The notes below the pieces were generated by a model that did no database searches, had not been told where the DNA came from, and worked only from the letters and a program-made list of their open reading frames with translations. Both the position numbers and the translations under genes were made by a program. Below are positions 54,992 to 62,990 of a stretch of 64,000 nt of DNA, piece by piece. The first letter of the stretch is position 1. Every line of letters begins with the position of its first letter. Source of the DNA: Parazoarcus communis (GTDB lineage: Bacteria; Pseudomonadota; Gammaproteobacteria; Burkholderiales; Rhodocyclaceae); NCBI RefSeq assembly GCF_003111645.1, contig NZ_CP022187.1, positions 1,860,001 through 1,924,000 of the forward strand, in the 5' to 3' direction.

Positions 54992-56386
54992 ATGTTCGCG
55001 GCCATCGACAGACAGAACGTACTTCGTAGAAGCAGCTTCACACTGACGAGTGCGATCGAGGCATTTCTTGATCCTGCGATCATCGTTTCCGTGCTGCTTT
55101 GCAGCGCACTTTACTTCAATGACCGCATGGGTCCTCACTACCTGATACTTTGCGCGCTCTCTTTCGCGCTCAGTTTTCCGGGTAACGTCGCCTTTCATGA
55201 AATACCGCGCAGGATGCTGCGCAAGCAATTCTCCAACTGGTTGCTGTTCGTCGGCATCCTCGGCACCTTTGGTGTCGTGTCCGGTTACGTCCATTACTTT
55301 CCGCAGGACCTGCTCCTGAGCTGGGCTGTGATTACGCCGTTCGCGCTGATTGGCAGTCATGTGCTGGTGCGCTCCACCCTGCCGCGCGTCATCTCCATGG
55401 GGCAAAACCAGCGGGTCGCGGTGGTTGCGGGCGTGAACGACATCGGCATTCGCCTGACGCAGCAGTTTCGCGACAACCCCTACCTGGGCACGAAGGTGCT
55501 GGGCTTCTTCGACGACCGCAGCAGCGACCGTCTGCAGCCGACGAATGGCGTGCCCATCCTCGACACGATGAGTCGATTGGCCGAATTCGTTAAACGCCAC
55601 CACGTCGAAGCGATCTACCTCGCGCTTCCGATGGCAACCCAGCCGCGCATCCTGCAACTCCTCGATGACCTGAAAGACACAACCGCGTCGATCTACTTTG
55701 TGCCTGACATTTTCGTGACCGACCTGATCCAGGGTCGCCTCGACAGCGTCGGAGGCATGCCGGTCGTTGCGGTTTGCGAAACACCGTTCACCGGCTTCAG
55801 CGGCGTGATCAAGCGCGCATCGGACGTGTTGCTGTCAACGCTGATCCTGGTGATGCTGACGCCGATCATGGCCGCGCTTGCGGTCGGGGTAAAGATGTCC
55901 TCCCCCGGCCCGGTGATCTTCAAGCAGCGCCGTTACGGGCTCGATGGCAAGGAGATTCTTGTCTACAAGTTCCGCTCGATGACTGCCACCGACAACGGTG
56001 CGGTGGTGAAGCAGGCCACCAAGAACGACCAGCGCATTACCCCGTTTGGTGCCTTCATCCGCCGTACCTCGCTGGACGAGCTGCCGCAGTTCGTGAATGT
56101 GCTCCAGGGCCGCATGAGCATTGTCGGTCCGCGTCCGCACGCGGTGGCGCACAACGAGACCTACCGCAAGCTGGTGAAGGGCTACATGGTGCGGCACAAG
56201 GTGAAGCCGGGCATTACCGGCTGGGCGCAGGTCAATGGCTACCGTGGCGAAACCGAAACGGTGGACAAGATGGAAAAGCGCATCGAGTACGACCTCGAAT
56301 ACCTGCGCAACTGGTCGCTGAGCATGGACCTGTGGATCATCATCAAGACCGCTCTGCTGGTCATCAAGGACCGTAACGCCTACTAA
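54992..56386 (+). CDS. epsB: Undecaprenyl-phosphate sugar phosphotransferase (EpsB, priming transferase)
   Basis: 464 residues. The N-terminal half has several membrane helices and a CoA-binding-like Rossmann segment (VAVVAGVNDIGIRLTQQFRDNPYLGTKVLGFFDD). The C-terminal half is the WcaJ/PglC-type phosphoglycosyl transferase: SPGPVIFKQRRYGLDGKEI, YKFRSMTATDNG, RRTSLDELPQFVNVLQGRMSIVGPRPHAVAHNE, KVKPGITGWAQVNGYRGET. It starts each repeat unit, probably with glucose-1-P. ATG 54992 with AGGA 8 nt upstream is preferred over 54986. TATACT at 54945-54950 could be a -10 box. Confidence 0.93.
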   Translation: MFAAIDRQNVLRRSSFTLTSAIEAFLDPAIIVSVLLCSALYFNDRMGPHYLILCALSFALSFPGNVAFHEIPRRMLRKQFSNWLLFVGILGTFGVVSGYVHYFPQDLLLSWAVITPFALIGSHVLVRSTLPRVISMGQNQRVAVVAGVNDIGIRLTQQFRDNPYLGTKVLGFFDDRSSDRLQPTNGVPILDTMSRLAEFVKRHHVEAIYLALPMATQPRILQLLDDLKDTTASIYFVPDIFVTDLIQGRLDSVGGMPVVAVCETPFTGFSGVIKRASDVLLSTLILVMLTPIMAALAVGVKMSSPGPVIFKQRRYGLDGKEILVYKFRSMTATDNGAVVKQATKNDQRITPFGAFIRRTSLDELPQFVNVLQGRMSIVGPRPHAVAHNETYRKLVKGYMVRHKVKPGITGWAQVNGYRGETETVDKMEKRIEYDLEYLRNWSLSMDLWIIIKTALLVIKDRNAY

Positions 56387-56407
56387 GCTGCCAGGCGCGG
56401 CGCCAGA

Positions 56408-57847
56408 TCAGGCGCGCGCGCCTTCCGCGCCCAGTGCCGGCAGCACCAGCCGGAACACGGCCCCCGGGCCGGTGTTGCGCAGTTCGATGTAGCCGTGGTG
56501 CTGGCGTGCCGTCTGATAGGCCAGATAGAGCCCGAGCCCGGCGCCACTGCCAACGGCGCGCGTGGTGAAGAACGGCTCGAAAACATGCTGGGCGATTGCG
56601 CTGTTGATGCCCGGCCCCGTATCTGCAATCTCGAGCCAAGCCAGGCCGCCCGAGCAGCCGGTGCTGCAGCGAACCACCCCCCCCTTTCCGGCCACGGCCT
56701 TCACGGCGTTGTCGAGCATCTCGTCGATTGCGACTGCGAGGCCACGCGGTGAAACCATGGCGACCGCATTGGCCTCGCACGACACATCGAACTCGACCTC
56801 GGTCGGGGCGCTTGCCTTATAGGTGAGCAGCACTTCGTCGATGATGCGATGCAGTTCGGTGGGCTTCGGTTCTTCTTCGGCGCCACCTGCGCTGCAGCGC
56901 AGGGCTTCGACGATGCGGTGGATGCGCTCGAGGCCGGCGCGGGACTCTGTAAGCAGTTGCGGCGCGTCTTCGCGCACGAAGTCGCGGTCGGCGCGCTCGC
57001 AGGCGGTATTCCACGCAGCGGCGGACGCGCCGTCGGCAACGAGTCTGTCGGCTTCCTCGCTGAGCTTTACGAGTTGCTCGCAGTAGCTGCCCAGCGCGTT
57101 CAGGTTGCCGCCGATATAGCCCAGCGGGGTGTTGAGTTCGTGCGCCATCCCCGCGGCGAACTGGCCGAGGGCGGCCATTTTTTCGGACTGGACGATTTCT
57201 TCCTTGGCCGCTTCGAGGTGGCGCACCGCGTCCTGGAGATCGGCGGTGCGCTCGGCGACGCGCTGTTCGAGTTCGGCCTTGGCCTTGATCAGCTCGGCAT
57301 TGCGTTCGGCCACCGTGGTGTAGAGGGTGTGCACGGCGCTGACCAGCGCCCGGTTGGCGGGGTCGGCGGCGGTTGCATCCTGATCATAGGCGTCGGCCGC
57401 GCTGACGCCTTTTTCCATGGCGTGCAGCTGGCGTGACATCGACATGTCGATGCCTAGAATGTGAAGCGCAAGCCAGCTCGAAACGTAGCGCAGCAGTTCT
57501 GTCAGGACGCTGCCCTGGCCGGATGCGATCGCAGCGGCGAGGGCGTCGATCTGCGCCACAAACTCGGCATGCGCCGCGCAGTGACTCTCGAAGTGGCGCC
57601 GGTCGATTCCGCGCGCCTTCATCATCTCTTCTTCGGTGCGGAAATGCAGGATGGCATAGCGGCCGAGGCCGTCCATGACGTGATCCAGCTCGGCCGCGGA
57701 CAGGCTGCGTCCGGTCGCAAGACGTGCGCCGAGCTGATTGACCAGGCCGACCAGCTTGAAGTGCTGCTCGTCGACTTCACCGAGACCTGTTTCAAAATAG
57801 TCGGCCCATATGAATGGGCCGCCGGATGCGGCGTGTTCGGTGCTCAT
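56408..57847 (-). CDS. Hemerythrin-domain sensor histidine kinase
   Basis: 479 residues. Residues 14-140 are a bacteriohemerythrin with all seven diiron ligands in place: His29, His68, Glu72, His89, His93, His129, Asp134. A coiled coil (AERNAELIKAKAELEQRVAERTADL) leads to HisKA (FAAGMAHELNTPLGYIGGNL) and HATPase (ADTGPGINSAIAQHVFEPFFTT, GAGLGLYLAY). Likely senses O2 or redox state in the cytoplasm. It has no receiver domain; the response regulator encoded 22 bp upstream is the probable target. ATG 57847 is chosen. Confidence 0.9.
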   Translation of the reverse strand: MSTEHAASGGPFIWADYFETGLGEVDEQHFKLVGLVNQLGARLATGRSLSAAELDHVMDGLGRYAILHFRTEEEMMKARGIDRRHFESHCAAHAEFVAQIDALAAAIASGQGSVLTELLRYVSSWLALHILGIDMSMSRQLHAMEKGVSAADAYDQDATAADPANRALVSAVHTLYTTVAERNAELIKAKAELEQRVAERTADLQDAVRHLEAAKEEIVQSEKMAALGQFAAGMAHELNTPLGYIGGNLNALGSYCEQLVKLSEEADRLVADGASAAAWNTACERADRDFVREDAPQLLTESRAGLERIHRIVEALRCSAGGAEEEPKPTELHRIIDEVLLTYKASAPTEVEFDVSCEANAVAMVSPRGLAVAIDEMLDNAVKAVAGKGGVVRCSTGCSGGLAWLEIADTGPGINSAIAQHVFEPFFTTRAVGSGAGLGLYLAYQTARQHHGYIELRNTGPGAVFRLVLPALGAEGARA

Positions 57848-57869
57848 GTCTTTCCCGTTTGATAGGTGA

Positions 57870-59189
57870 CTAGGCAACAGAGACGATGACGGCTCGCCCC
57901 TCCGTGCGCTCGAGGCGCAACAATTGCTCGATGATCGCGTCATCGATGACGAAGCCCTTGCTCAGCAGCAGGTAGCCGTCCGCGTGGATCAGGTCTCTGG
58001 CCAGCACCATGCCGGCCTTGAGCATTGCGGGGCGCAGGCGCTGCTCTGTGTTCGCCCGTTCGGCTTGCAAGAGTACGCCTACGCTGACGAAGGCATCGAC
58101 CACGGAAGGGTCGTAGCGCTTGCCGCGGCTGGCGACGATGAAATCGAGGGCATCCTTCGGGCTGAGCGTGCGCCCGACCATGGTGCCGAGCTGCAGTGAA
58201 TCGAAGGCGTTTGCCACTGCGAGGATGCGTGCAAGGTGCGGAATCGCCAGGCCGGCACTGCCATCAGGGTAGCCGGTGCCGTCGAAGTGTTCATGATGGG
58301 CGCGCACGATGGCAGCGGCTTCGCGCAGCGGCGAGATGCCCATCAGCAGGGTTTCAGCGCGGGTCGGATGCGTCATGACCACACTGCGCTCCTCCGCATG
58401 CAGCGTGCTGTATGGCTTGGAGAGGAGCTCGTCGGGCAGACCGATCTTTCCCATGTCGTGCAGCATGGACGCAAGCACCAGGGTTTGCTGCTCGGCATCG
58501 CTCACGCCCAGCTTGCGTGCGATATTGCGCGCGAGATCGGCGACGCGCCGCCCGTGTCCCTTGAGAATCGAACTGCGGGACTCGATCAGCTCGCAGAACA
58601 CCCGTACCGTGCTGGTATAGGACTGGCGCAGGTCGCGATGCGCCTTGTCCGTGGCCGCGAGGGACTCGCTCAACGCCTTGGTGCGGGCCTGGACCCGCGC
58701 CTCGAGTTCGGCGTTGAATTGCCGCAATTGCTCGTTCTGTTCGGCGATGGTCTTCGTCATGCGCTCGTTCTCGAGCTTGAGAAACTTGTGCGCGAGGGCG
58801 TCGCGCACCAGCATCTTCAGTTCGTCATCCACCCACGGCTTGGAAACATAGCGATAGATCTGGCCGCGGTTGATCGCTTCGATCGTCGAGCTCATGTCGG
58901 CATAGCCGGTGAGCAGAATGCGGACGGTGTCGGGCCAACGCTCGCAGGAAGTGGTCAGCAACTGCGCACCGCTCATGCCGGGCATGCGCATGTCCGACAG
59001 AATGAGATCCACCGGTTCGGCGGCAAGCAGCTCGAGCGCTTCGTCGCCGCTCTCGGCGGTGAGCACCCGGTAACCCTGCGGCCGGAACAGTCGGCGCAGA
59101 CTGGACAGAATGTTGGCCTCGTCGTCCACCAGCAGCAGGGTGGGCGGCGAAGGCGTATCGACTGCGGGGGCGGCGGGGGTCGTGGTCAT
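57870..59189 (-). CDS. Response regulator with HD-GYP c-di-GMP phosphodiesterase domain
   Basis: 439 residues of RpfG type: receiver domain with Asp66 (LILSDMRMPGMSG), a coiled coil (MTKTIAEQNEQLRQFNAELEARV), then an HD-GYP domain with LASMLHDMGKIGLP (HD at 244-245) and HHEHFDGTGYPDG (GYP at 306-308). All active-site motifs are intact, so c-di-GMP hydrolysis is expected. It lies between two kinase genes, overlapping the upstream one by 4 nt. Confidence 0.92.
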   Translation of the reverse strand: MTTTPAAPAVDTPSPPTLLLVDDEANILSSLRRLFRPQGYRVLTAESGDEALELLAAEPVDLILSDMRMPGMSGAQLLTTSCERWPDTVRILLTGYADMSSTIEAINRGQIYRYVSKPWVDDELKMLVRDALAHKFLKLENERMTKTIAEQNEQLRQFNAELEARVQARTKALSESLAATDKAHRDLRQSYTSTVRVFCELIESRSSILKGHGRRVADLARNIARKLGVSDAEQQTLVLASMLHDMGKIGLPDELLSKPYSTLHAEERSVVMTHPTRAETLLMGISPLREAAAIVRAHHEHFDGTGYPDGSAGLAIPHLARILAVANAFDSLQLGTMVGRTLSPKDALDFIVASRGKRYDPSVVDAFVSVGVLLQAERANTEQRLRPAMLKAGMVLARDLIHADGYLLLSKGFVIDDAIIEQLLRLERTEGRAVIVSVA

Positions 59190-60532
59190 GTGTTGATCCC
59201 GGTGTCGGCGGGCTTGAGGGTGTCGGGTGGCTGCAGTTCAGTGAGCGGCAGCTCGATGGTAAAGGTGCTGCCCTGCCCCGGCACGCTGGTGGCAAAGAGC
59301 CTGCCGTGGTGCTGACGGATAATGTCCTGCGCCAGCGACAGCCCGAGTCCGGTGCCCTTGCCTGCAGCCTTGGTGGTGAAGAACGGCGCAAAGATGCGGT
59401 TGAGGATGTCGGGCGGAATGCCGCTGCCGGTATCGGCAATGCGGATGAGCACCTTGTCGCCCTCGACCGCTGTCACGACGGTGATCGTGCCCTGGGTCTC
59501 GATGGCCTGCGCCGCGTTGGCAAGCAGGTTGAGGAAGACCTGGTTGATCATCGAGGGCACGCACCAGACTTCGGGCAGCTCACCGTATTCGCGGATGACC
59601 TCGGCCTTGTGCTTGATCTCGTAGCGCAGGATGTTGATGGTGGAGTCCAGCCCGCGATGGAGATCGGCAAACTGCCAATCCTGCTCGCCCACTCGCGAGA
59701 AATCCTTGAGGTCGCGAGCGATGCGCTGCACGCGGTCGAGCCCGTCGCGGCTCTCCGCGAACAGCGCCGGGAGGTCTTCGCGCAGGTAATCGATGTCGGC
59801 CGCGACATACTGCGCCTCGGCCGCCGCCAGCGCCTGCGCCGGATCGTCCGAGGCGGCCGCGGCATGGTAGGCCGCGATCAGGCCGAGCATATCGCCGACG
59901 TTGCGTTCGAGGGTGCCAAAGTTGGTACTTACGAAGCCGATCGGCGTTTTCAGTTCGTGCGCAACGCCGGCGGCGAGCTGGCCGATGGCGGCGAGCTTTT
60001 CCGACTGTACGAGCTGAACCTGGGCGCCTTCGAGCTGCTGGTTGAGGCGCACGGTTTCGGCGAGCTGTGCCTTCAGGACCGCTTCGTCCTGACGCCACTG
60101 GCTGATGTCGCGCACTGTGCCGAGGATGCGCGCGGGTTCGCCGTCTGCGTTGCGCTCGATAAGCTGCCCCCGGACCTGCATCCAGCGGTATGCGTAATTG
60201 GGGTCGCGCATGCGCAGGTCGCAGCAGAACGGCGTACCTTCGTCGCGGAAATGCGCACGCAGGTGCTGGCGCAGACGCCCAATGTCATCCGGATGAACAT
60301 GATTGACGAAAGCTTCGCTATCATCGCCAAAGCCGCCATCGTCGTAGCCAAGCAAGGCGTTGAAACGGGGGCCATAGAACACCTTGCCGTCGCGGATGTT
60401 CCAGTCCCACACGCCGTCGCCACCGCACTCGAGGGCAAGCTGCCAGCACGCCCCGGAAGCATCGGCGCCAGTCGCCGACCAGCACGAGGGCAAGGGTGGC
60501 GAGAGCAATCTCGGAGGAGCGGAGGCGGCCAT
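59186..60532 (-). CDS. PAS-domain sensor histidine kinase
   Basis: 448 residues, no membrane helix. PAS/PAC of the PAS_3 type at 30-150 ([57 protein letters not shown]), HisKA ([23 protein letters not shown]) and HATPase ([51 protein letters not shown]). Leads the three-gene kinase / HD-GYP / hemerythrin-kinase operon, so both kinases may feed one regulator. It diverges from the second HD-GYP gene across 98 bp. Confidence 0.88.
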   Translation of the reverse strand: MAASAPPRLLSPPLPSCWSATGADASGACWQLALECGGDGVWDWNIRDGKVFYGPRFNALLGYDDGGFGDDSEAFVNHVHPDDIGRLRQHLRAHFRDEGTPFCCDLRMRDPNYAYRWMQVRGQLIERNADGEPARILGTVRDISQWRQDEAVLKAQLAETVRLNQQLEGAQVQLVQSEKLAAIGQLAAGVAHELKTPIGFVSTNFGTLERNVGDMLGLIAAYHAAAASDDPAQALAAAEAQYVAADIDYLREDLPALFAESRDGLDRVQRIARDLKDFSRVGEQDWQFADLHRGLDSTINILRYEIKHKAEVIREYGELPEVWCVPSMINQVFLNLLANAAQAIETQGTITVVTAVEGDKVLIRIADTGSGIPPDILNRIFAPFFTTKAAGKGTGLGLSLAQDIIRQHHGRLFATSVPGQGSTFTIELPLTELQPPDTLKPADTGINT

Positions 60533-60630
60533 TATTCGTGTTTCCGCTTGATGGATATCAGGCGAAGATACCGGCAGCGCGAGCTAAAATCCAGACATAG
60601 GGCCTCACCTGAGATCAAGGAAGCTCAAGC

Positions 60631-62040
60631 GTGATAAAGGAACTGATGAATTCGGGCGGGGATCAGGGCGTCACGATCGACCCGGCACGTCTGTGCCCGG
60701 GGCTGTTCGTCCGGCTCGACATGGGCTGGATGGCGCACAACTTCATGTTCAATCAGTTCCGGATCACGACCGACGCGCAGGTGCGAGAGTTGCAGGCGCT
60801 GGGGCTGAGCGCGATTACGTTTTACCCGGCGCGAAGCACGGCGCGGCCGCTGGACCTTGCGGGCGGTGTGCCGTCCGGGGGGACGGAGGCAGGCGCGGGC
60901 CCGGCGGGGGAAGACATTTCTCACGCGGCGGGCGCCGAGGGCGCGGCGGGCGCGGCGGGCGCGGAGGAAGATCCGGGGGCAGGAAAAGGTCTGCCGCAAG
61001 TCGAGGACGGCTCCGGAGGGGCGGAAGAACAGGCTGCGCCGCGAGTGAGTGAGAAGGAGGTGCAGGCGCAGCGGCTGGCGGCTCGGCGGGCGGAAATTGC
61101 GCAGTGCGAGCGGCGCTATGCGGCGGCAGCTGCGGGGGTGAAGTCGGTGATGCGGGATGTCTTCCCGGCCGGCGACAAGGCGGTGAGCACCGCGCGCAAG
61201 CTGGTGGGTGATACGGTGGATGGGCTCGCCGAGACGGGCGAGATCGTGATCCACCTGATGAACGAGAAGCTGGCCGACGAAACTGCGTATTTCCACGTGC
61301 TCAACGTGATGGTGCTGTCCATCCTGCTTGGGCGCGAGCTCAAGCTGCCGCCGGAAATTCTGCTGGTGCTCGGCGAGGCGGCGCTGTTTCACGACATCGG
61401 CAAGCTGAAGGTGCCCGAATCCGTTCTGCGCAACGACAAGCGCAACCGCCACGAGGAAGACTTTTTCCGCCTGCACACCACCTATGGCCGCGAGATTGCA
61501 CGCGACCTCGGCAGCTTGGCTGCTGCGGCCTGTGACGTGATCGAGTATCACCACGAACAGATGGACGGCAAGGGCTACCCCAAGGGGCTGAGCGGGCAGC
61601 ACGTGCCGCTGCTGGCGCGACTGGTGGGCATCACCAACCATTACGACAACCTGTGCAATCCGCTGAGCCTCGATGCGGCCATGACGCCGGCCGAGGCGCT
61701 GACCCACATGTTCCGCAACGAGAGCGAAGCCTGGGACAAGGCCATGCTGCAGGCTTTCATCCGCCTGCTCGGGGTGTATCCGCCAGGATCGCTGGTACAG
61801 CTGTCGAACGGAAACATTGCGCTGGTGGTGGCTGTGAACCACGCCGACCTGCTGCGCCCCTCGGTGATGGTGTTCGACCCGTCCACACCGCGCGAGGACG
61901 CGCTGGTGGTGGACCTTATCGAACATGCAGATGTGGAGATCGACGTGGTGCTCAACCCACGCGAGCTCGATCGCGCCGCACTCGCCTATCTGTCACCACG
62001 GCGCAAGATGAGCTATTACCACAGCAAACGCACGCAGTAG
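60631..62040 (+). CDS. HD-GYP phosphodiesterase with N-terminal DUF3391
   Basis: 469 residues: DUF3391 at about 10-75 (LCPGLFVRLDMGWMAHNFMFNQFRI), an Ala/Gly/Glu-rich linker (about 85-145), a helical segment and HD-GYP with AALFHDIGKLKVPESVL and YHHEQMDGKGYPKGLSGQHVPLLARL. The motifs are complete, so c-di-GMP hydrolysis is likely. The start is either GTG 60631 (AAGGAAG upstream) or ATG 60646. It diverges from the kinase/HD-GYP operon. Confidence 0.88.
   Translation: MIKELMNSGGDQGVTIDPARLCPGLFVRLDMGWMAHNFMFNQFRITTDAQVRELQALGLSAITFYPARSTARPLDLAGGVPSGGTEAGAGPAGEDISHAAGAEGAAGAAGAEEDPGAGKGLPQVEDGSGGAEEQAAPRVSEKEVQAQRLAARRAEIAQCERRYAAAAAGVKSVMRDVFPAGDKAVSTARKLVGDTVDGLAETGEIVIHLMNEKLADETAYFHVLNVMVLSILLGRELKLPPEILLVLGEAALFHDIGKLKVPESVLRNDKRNRHEEDFFRLHTTYGREIARDLGSLAAAACDVIEYHHEQMDGKGYPKGLSGQHVPLLARLVGITNHYDNLCNPLSLDAAMTPAEALTHMFRNESEAWDKAMLQAFIRLLGVYPPGSLVQLSNGNIALVVAVNHADLLRPSVMVFDPSTPREDALVVDLIEHADVEIDVVLNPRELDRAALAYLSPRRKMSYYHSKRTQ
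60925..60972 (+). repeat. GC-only low-complexity tract inside the HD-GYP gene
   Basis: Imperfect tandem units of GCGGCGGGC type encode repeated Gly-Ala-Glu residues in the linker. Such tracts can slip; the frame is open here. Confidence 0.5.
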
Positions 62041-62056
62041 GCACCAAGGCCTGGCG

Positions 62057-62767
62057 CTACCTGACGGGGTCGCCGTTGCGCAGGCAGGCGGCGATGGCAG
62101 TGGCGATGCCGTCGGCCATGCGCGCCTGTCGCACGGGGTCGCGCAACAGCAGTTCTTCATCCCGGTGCTTGATCACGCCCGCCTCGAACAGCAGCGCGGG
62201 CATGCTGGCGTGGCGCAGGACGGCGAGACCATCGTAGTAATGCACCGCATGGGCGGCATCGGCATAGGGGCGGCGACGCGCGTTCTTGTGCGTGGGGACG
62301 AAACCCAGCCGCTGCAGCCGCGCCCCTGCCACGCGCGCGCACAGCAGGCTGCGCGGCAGGTCGGGATTCTCGCGCGAGACGAATAGCGAGTGACCGGCGA
62401 ACTCATCGTTGAAGTCGAGCGCCAGACCGTTCCACGTCCACGGCTGCAGCTCGTGCGCGGACACCGAGTCGTGATGGATGGAGATGAACAGCTCGGCACC
62501 TTCGGCCGCAGCTTGCGCGGGCCGGGCACGCAGGCTGGGGATCTCGCCGTCTGCGTTGATGACCCGCACCGTCAGCCCGCGCTCGCGCAGCGCGCTCACC
62601 AGTTGCCAGGCCAGATCGCGATTGAACTCGAACTCGCTGCGCCCCCTGGCACTGGTCGCCCCGCTGGCCGCGAGGGTGTGGCCGATATCGACCGCAACGG
62701 TCTGCGCCTGCGCCCCTGCCATGAACAGCGCAAAGATCAGGCCGGCACGGAAAAACGTCTGGAGCAA
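62057..62767 (-). CDS. N-acetylmuramoyl-L-alanine amidase (Amidase_3)
   Basis: 236 residues: signal peptide (TFFRAGLIFALFMAGAQAQ) and a zinc amidase domain with VAVDIGHT (first His), ELFISIHHDSV (His pair) and SMPALLFEAGVIKHRDEE (catalytic Glu). It cleaves the peptide from MurNAc in the periplasm. The TTG at 62767 is chosen because GAGG lies 8 nt upstream and it sits right at the signal peptide; the frame stays open to 63037 through the palindrome, which is unlikely to be coding. A chitinous or EPS role is not suggested. Confidence 0.82.
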   Translation of the reverse strand: MLQTFFRAGLIFALFMAGAQAQTVAVDIGHTLAASGATSARGRSEFEFNRDLAWQLVSALRERGLTVRVINADGEIPSLRARPAQAAAEGAELFISIHHDSVSAHELQPWTWNGLALDFNDEFAGHSLFVSRENPDLPRSLLCARVAGARLQRLGFVPTHKNARRRPYADAAHAVHYYDGLAVLRHASMPALLFEAGVIKHRDEELLLRDPVRQARMADGIATAIAACLRNGDPVR

Positions 62768-62913
62768 GATGAAAACCTCGGTGCGTGAAAGGCCGCAGTG
62801 TGTAACGCCAGCATCGTATACGCCATCCACGATAATCCTTATGCACAGCCGCCGCGAAGCCCGCGCGGGTTGTTGCGACGCAGCGCCCAACGCGGTAAAA
62901 AAAGCATTCAAAG

Positions 62914-62967
62914 AATCAAAGGGGTCAGAGTCGTTTGAAATTTCAAACGACTCTGACCCCTTTGATT
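62914..62967. repeat. Perfect 54-bp palindrome (REP/MITE-like)
   Basis: Two 27-bp arms, AATCAAAGGGGTCAGAGTCG... and its exact complement, meet at 62940/62941. The core GGGGTCAGAGTC is, from memory, common in dispersed palindromes of proteobacteria linked to REP-associated tyrosine transposases. It lies between the divergent amidase and deaminase genes, 23 bp before the latter's ATG. No transposase is present, so it would be a non-autonomous copy. Confidence 0.8.
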
Positions 62968-62990
62968 GCAATCCGATATGGAGCCCTGCC

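Noticed and set aside
60925-60972. Tandem GC repeat as a phase-variation switch
   Set aside because: The repeat is imperfect and the frame is open; nothing shows that it varies.
60625-61926. 433-codon minus-strand frame opposite the HD-GYP gene
   Set aside because: No family resemblance and rich in Arg, His and Ala; the plus-strand DUF3391/HD-GYP protein is convincing.
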